Below, in pieces: positions 60,220 to 64,000 of a DNA stretch of 64,000 bases. Every line of letters begins with the position of its first letter. Position 1 is the stretch's first letter. The notes beneath the pieces were generated by a model. That model searched no databases. It saw only the letters and a list, made by a program, of their open reading frames with translations, and had not been told where the DNA came from. Made by a program: the position numbers and the translations under genes. Source of the DNA: Labedaea rhizosphaerae (GTDB lineage Bacteria > Actinomycetota > Actinomycetes > Mycobacteriales > Pseudonocardiaceae); assembly GCF_004362825.1 (NCBI RefSeq), contig NZ_SNXZ01000010.1:111361-175360 (forward strand), written 5' to 3'.

Positions 60220-60428
60220 TCGCGGTTTCCTCCCCTGCCGGTGTTTGCCAGCAGCCTCACACGCAGCCTTTACTCTTTGTTATCGCTCGACTATCAGCCA
60301 CCATGGGCCCGCGCGTTTGTCCTCTGTTTGGCGGTTTTCGTCCGCCGATTTCGCCGTGAAGATCAATGTGGACCGTTTTCGTCGCGGAATTTCAGGAGGA
60401 GCGCCTTGTCAGCCGGTGCGCGGGTGTC

Positions 60429-63377
60429 ATGACCGGGGCGAGCGTGCCCGCGGAGCCTGCCTACCGCCTGCTCGGCCCGCTCGAGGTCGCCGCGGGACCC
60501 GCCGGGCCCCGGGTCGTGCCGCCGGGCCGTCAGCAGACCGTGCTCGCCACCTTGTTGCTGGCCGCGAACCGCGTCGTCGGCATCGACCAGCTCATCGACG
60601 CGATCTGGTACGACAACCCGCCGGTCACCGCGCGCACCCAGGTGCAGATCTGCGTGTCCGGCCTGCGCACCACCCTGGCCGGGCTAGGCCCGGACGGTGG
60701 CCCGGCCATCGTCACCCAGTCGCCGGGATACCTGCTGCGCCTGGCCGAGGGCCAGCTCGACGTCGCCGTGTTCACGGCGCTGGTCGACGAGGCCGACACC
60801 CTGAGCGCGGCCGGTGAGCTCGACGCCGCCGCGCTCGCCCTGCAGCGGGCCCTCGCGCTCTGGCGCGGGCCCGCGCTCAGCGGCACGACCAGCCGGACCC
60901 TGCAGACCAGGGCCAGCCAGCTCGACGAGAAGCGGCTGAACGCGATCGAGGCGCACGTGGACCTGCAACTGCGCCGGGGCCGGCACCACCAGGTGATCAC
61001 CGAGGTCGGCGCCCTGGTCGACCAGCACCCGCTGCGCGAACGGCTGCGCGGTCAGCTGATGCTCGCGCTCTACCGCTCCGGGCGGCAGGCCGAGGCGCTG
61101 GAGGTCTACCGGTCGGGCCGAGAGCTGCTGATCGACCAGCTCGGCCTCGAACCGGGCGACGAGCTGCGGGCCTTGGAGTCGGCGATCCTCGCCGGGGACT
61201 CGCGGCTGCACCTGGGCACCGAGTCCGCGCAGAGCCCGCCGCGGCTGCCCGAACCCGAGATCGGTCCCTACCAGCTGCCGGGTGACATCGGCGACTTCAC
61301 CGGGCACGCCGACCTGCTCGACCGGGCCGAGCGGATGCTCTCCGCGCAGGCGCGCCCGGACCAGCGCGCGGTGCGCGTCCTCGTGCTGGTCGGCAAGCCG
61401 GGCGCGGGCAAGAGCGTGTTCGCGGTGCACCTCGCGCACCGCCTGCGCGAGGCGCACTTCCCGGACGGCCAGCTCTACGCCGACCTCGGCGGCACCCGCA
61501 CCGAGCCGGTGACCCCGGCCGACGTGCTGGGCCGGTTCCTGCGTGCCCTGGGCATCCCCGGCTCGGCGCTGCCGGACGGCGTGGACGAGCGCGCCGAGAT
61601 GTTCCGCAGCCTGCTCGCCCACAAGAAGGTCCTCGTCGTGCTCGACGACGCCCAGTCGGAGAACCACCTGCGCCTGCTCATGCCCGGCAGCCCGACCTGC
61701 GCGGTCTTGGTCACCAGCCGGGCCCGGCTGACCGGGCTCCCGGGCGCCCAGGTCTCGGACGTGGACGTCCTCGCGCCGGAGGAGTCGCTGTCGCTGCTGA
61801 CCAAGGTGGTCGGCGCCGAACGGGTCGACGCCGAGCCCGCGGCCGCGCAGGCGCTGGTGCGTCTCGTCGGTGGTCTGCCGCTGGCGCTGCGCATCGTCGC
61901 CGCCCGGCTCGCCGCCCGCCCGCGGTGGTCGCTGGCGTGGATGCTCGAGCGGCTGGCCGACGAGCGCCGCCGCCTCGACGAGCTCGCGCACGGCGAGATG
62001 ATGGTGCGGGCGAGCCTCGCGCTGTCCTACGACGGCCTGCCGCCCGACGCCCGCAAGCTGCTGGCGTTGTTGTCGGGGCCGGCCGAGGGCAGCTTCCCGA
62101 TCTGGGTCGCCGCGGCGGTGCTGGACGCCGACCCGTTCGACGCGGCCGACCTGCTGGAGCTGCTGGTCGACGTGCAACTGCTGGAGATCGTCGCCATCGA
62201 CCTCGACGGCAGCCCGCGCTACAAGTTCCACGACATCATCCGCCTCTACGCCCGCGAACAGGCCGAGCGCAACGAACCGGAGGCCGAGCGGCGCGCGGCG
62301 CTGGAGCGGGTCGGCGCGGGCTGGCTCGCCCTCGCCGAGGAGGCGCACCGGCGCATCTACGGCGGCGATTACACGGTGCTGCACGGCAACGGCGCCCGCC
62401 GCAAGCCGGCACAGTCCTATGTGGACCAGGTGCTGGCCGACCCCGGCGGCTGGCTGGACGCCGAGCGGGCCAACCTGCGCGACGCCGTCGGGCAGCTCGC
62501 CGATGCGGGCATGCACGAACAGGCGTGGGACCTCGCCGTCTCGTTGGTCGCGCTGTACGAAACCCGTTGCTACTTCGAGGATTGGGAGCTCACCCACCGC
62601 CGGGCGCTGGCCGCGGCGCAGGCCGCGGGCAACCGGCGGGGTGCGGCCGCCCTGGTCTGCTCGCTGGGTTCGCTGCACCTGTCGCGGTCGCGGCCCGGCG
62701 CCGCCGAACTGGTCGAGTCGGCCCTGACGGTGTTCACCGAGCTCGGCGACCGGGAAGGCCAGGCGCTGGCCGGGCGCAACCTCGCGCTGCTCGACCTCGC
62801 GGCCGGCGCCGGCGCGGCCGCCATGGACCGGCTTCGGCAGGCGGGTGAGGACTTCCGGGCCGCCCGGGACCCGATCGGCCAGGCCCATGTGCTCGCCCTG
62901 CAGGCCCAGCTGGCCTGGGACGGGGGAGCCGAGGAGCAGGCCCTCGCGCAACTGCGGGAAGCCCTCGCCATGTGCCAGGGCATCGGCGCGCGGCGCGTCG
63001 AGGTGCAGGTGCGCTACCGGCTGAGCTGGATGATGGGCAAGCGCGGCGAGATCGAGCAGGCCAGGGACCTGCTGACCGGGCTGCTCGATGTCGTGCGCGA
63101 GACCGGGGATCTGGAGGGGGAGGCCAGGATCCTGCACCGGCTCGGTTCGATGAACGCCCGGCTCGGCGCGGGCGGGACGGCGATCCGCTTGCTCCGCAAG
63201 GCGGTTCTCGTCCGGGAGCTGATGCTCGACGGAGACGGTGCGGCGCAGGTGCGCGCCGAGTTGGAAGCGGTGGCCGAGCGCTTCGGCCTGACGGTCGACG
63301 ACGGGGAACTGCCCGAGGTGCCGCGCCCGGGCCGGTCCGGCCCGGGGACACCGTTGCCCTCGCGGAGGAGTCCGTGA
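60429..63377 (+). CDS. SARP-family regulator with NB-ARC and TPR domains (AfsR-like)
   Basis: The 982-residue protein has an N-terminal winged helix and bacterial transcriptional activation domain (YRLLGPLEVAAG ... DVAVFTALVDEADTL, HPLRERLRGQLMLALYRSGRQAEALEVY). The NB-ARC ATPase follows with Walker A VLVGKPGAGKSVFAVHLAH, Walker B VLVVLDDA and GGLPLALRIVAARLA, and then C-terminal TPR repeats. AfsR-type regulators activate secondary metabolism. The open frame reaches 60366, but ATG 60429 overlaps a short TTG-initiated 8-codon frame after AGGAGG and fits domain start best. Its targets are unknown; it may act on the PKS cluster or elsewhere. Confidence 0.9.
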   Translation: MTGASVPAEPAYRLLGPLEVAAGPAGPRVVPPGRQQTVLATLLLAANRVVGIDQLIDAIWYDNPPVTARTQVQICVSGLRTTLAGLGPDGGPAIVTQSPGYLLRLAEGQLDVAVFTALVDEADTLSAAGELDAAALALQRALALWRGPALSGTTSRTLQTRASQLDEKRLNAIEAHVDLQLRRGRHHQVITEVGALVDQHPLRERLRGQLMLALYRSGRQAEALEVYRSGRELLIDQLGLEPGDELRALESAILAGDSRLHLGTESAQSPPRLPEPEIGPYQLPGDIGDFTGHADLLDRAERMLSAQARPDQRAVRVLVLVGKPGAGKSVFAVHLAHRLREAHFPDGQLYADLGGTRTEPVTPADVLGRFLRALGIPGSALPDGVDERAEMFRSLLAHKKVLVVLDDAQSENHLRLLMPGSPTCAVLVTSRARLTGLPGAQVSDVDVLAPEESLSLLTKVVGAERVDAEPAAAQALVRLVGGLPLALRIVAARLAARPRWSLAWMLERLADERRRLDELAHGEMMVRASLALSYDGLPPDARKLLALLSGPAEGSFPIWVAAAVLDADPFDAADLLELLVDVQLLEIVAIDLDGSPRYKFHDIIRLYAREQAERNEPEAERRAALERVGAGWLALAEEAHRRIYGGDYTVLHGNGARRKPAQSYVDQVLADPGGWLDAERANLRDAVGQLADAGMHEQAWDLAVSLVALYETRCYFEDWELTHRRALAAAQAAGNRRGAAALVCSLGSLHLSRSRPGAAELVESALTVFTELGDREGQALAGRNLALLDLAAGAGAAAMDRLRQAGEDFRAARDPIGQAHVLALQAQLAWDGGAEEQALAQLREALAMCQGIGARRVEVQVRYRLSWMMGKRGEIEQARDLLTGLLDVVRETGDLEGEARILHRLGSMNARLGAGGTAIRLLRKAVLVRELMLDGDGAAQVRAELEAVAERFGLTVDDGELPEVPRPGRSGPGTPLPSRRSP

Positions 63378-63387
63378 GGCCGGTGGG

Positions 63388-63594
63388 TCAGGAACCGGTG
63401 CCGCAGGCGCAACCGTCCGGGCCCCACGGGGTGTCGGCGGGCTGCACCGGCACGGACTGGATTGCTACGGACTGGGCCGCGACGTGGGTGGCCGAGGGGA
63501 CCTGCGTGGCGGCGACCGCGGTGGCGGCGCCGGCCAGGGGCAGGGCGATCAGAGCCGCTGCGATGGTGGTGCGAACGGCGGTGACGACGGTCAT
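63388..63594 (-). CDS. Small secreted protein of unknown function
   Basis: This 68-residue frame begins with a signal peptide (VRTTIAAALIALPLAGAATA, cleavage after AVAA). It leaves a mature peptide of about 40 residues that ends DTPWGPDGCACGTGS with two Cys in a CAC motif. GGAG lies 8 nt before ATG 63594. It converges on the SARP-type regulator gene. Function unknown. Confidence 0.65.
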   Translation of the reverse strand: MTVVTAVRTTIAAALIALPLAGAATAVAATQVPSATHVAAQSVAIQSVPVQPADTPWGPDGCACGTGS

Positions 63595-64000
63595 CTAGGG
63601 TGCTCCAGCTCTTCGATTCCAGGAGATCGCGTTCGATCTGGAAGCGACGCTAGGAACCGCCGATATCGCGCCGCTATCCCGGGCTAATCCCGTCGCCGCC
63701 GCCGCGCGATAACACAACCCCCTCAATCCTCCCTCAAGCCCCTGACCAGCCCTTCCGTCCCCACTGTGGTGTGTCCCACACTCCCGCAAGGTGTGTCCCC
63801 CATTCCCGCGGGGTGTGTCCCCCGTTCCCGCAGGGTGTGTCCCCCGCTCGCGTGGGCTGAGTCCCACACTTGCGTGGGCTGAGTCCCACGTTGTGTTCAG
63901 GGTCTTGTGGGGTGGGTTCGGTTTGACACGGGGACCCCCACGACGGCCCTCGCGGGCGCTAAAACGGGCAGGAGGTGAGGCGCCCGCACCGCGCGAGTTT
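63595..64000. other. Gene-free right end with tandem repeats
   Basis: No gene is supported in these 406 bases. They hold the probable promoter of the small secreted protein gene and the 22-bp repeat array at 63769-63900. The last 100 bases show no recognisable feature. Confidence 0.6.
63769..63900. repeat. Six-copy 22-bp tandem repeat
   Basis: Six units of exactly 22 bp follow without gaps. The first four begin GTGTGTCCC and contain a TCCCGC or TCGCG core; the fifth and sixth begin CTGAGTCCCAC. Units differ by several substitutions, so the array is not brand new. It lies outside genes and lacks CRISPR-type spacers. Confidence 0.85.

Noticed and set aside
63769..63900. CRISPR array
   Set aside because: The units are contiguous with a strict 22-bp period and no spacers, and no cas gene is present.

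Overview
The window is high-GC actinomycete DNA. It has GTG/TTG starts, frequent 4-nt ATGA/GTGA gene overlaps, strong AGGAGG-type ribosome sites, an IdeR/DmdR-type iron box, a SARP/NB-ARC/TPR regulator and a multidomain secondary-metabolism locus. A palindrome built on GAATGGCCCATTC suggests Pseudonocardiaceae (Saccharothrix, Lentzea, Amycolatopsis or relatives). That family-level placement is an inference. No rRNA, tRNA, CRISPR or transposase gene was recognised.

Positions 1-28433 are one biosynthetic gene cluster, possibly continuing to the left. Its core is a type II (aromatic) polyketide synthase read leftwards from about 16.8 kb: KS-alpha, P450, chain length factor, ACP, ketoreductase, di-domain aromatase/cyclase, FAD monooxygenase, SDR reductase, acyl-CoA carboxylase beta and epsilon subunits, FMN reductase and F420/LLM oxidoreductase. 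Rightward genes at 1.3-5.3 kb add an atypical response regulator, a second FAD monooxygenase, a TcmI-type cyclase and a dedicated malonyltransferase. The gene order, the cyclase pair and the monooxygenase-SDR overlap resemble angucycline clusters (jadomycin, gaudimycin), so an angucycline-like decaketide is the best guess. KS-alpha and its chain length factor are separated by a P450 gene, and a 16-codon micro-ORF that looks like a cyclase relic precedes KS-alpha.

Rightward from 17.9 kb a tightly overlapping operon follows: O-methyltransferase, BtrH-like acyltransferase fused to an ACP, AMP ligase, BtrK-like PLP decarboxylase, free ACP, two acyl-CoA dehydrogenases, phosphopantetheinyl transferase, a second BtrH-like protein and a second AMP ligase. 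This looks like a butirosin-type carrier-protein route that makes an amino-acid-derived acyl group and transfers it, here attached to an aromatic polyketide cluster. It is the most interesting system in the window. No glycosyltransferase and no exporter is seen within the cluster.

Positions 28.4-44.7 kb hold ordinary accessory genes: a membrane protein/TetR pair sharing operators, a two-component system, a carbohydrate ABC transporter whose permease carries an inserted Ig-like domain, a BNR-repeat protein with a MoaD-like partner, AraC and XRE regulators, a secreted phosphoesterase, an MFS transporter and a TolB-like protein. At 44.7-46.1 kb an ATP-grasp ligase is translationally coupled to a 30-residue peptide gene, a candidate peptide natural-product locus. 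Two unrecognised genes (a long helical protein and an acidic repeat protein) fill 46.4-48.9 kb.

Positions 49-64 kb contain a TetR/SnoaL/NmrA set, a DHFR-like protein, an NAD-dependent DNA ligase, an iron-regulated siderophore-interacting protein, a cutinase-like secreted protein, an alr-ddl pair, an alpha/beta hydrolase, a SnoaL-like protein, the large SARP-family regulator, a small secreted protein and a 22-bp tandem repeat array.
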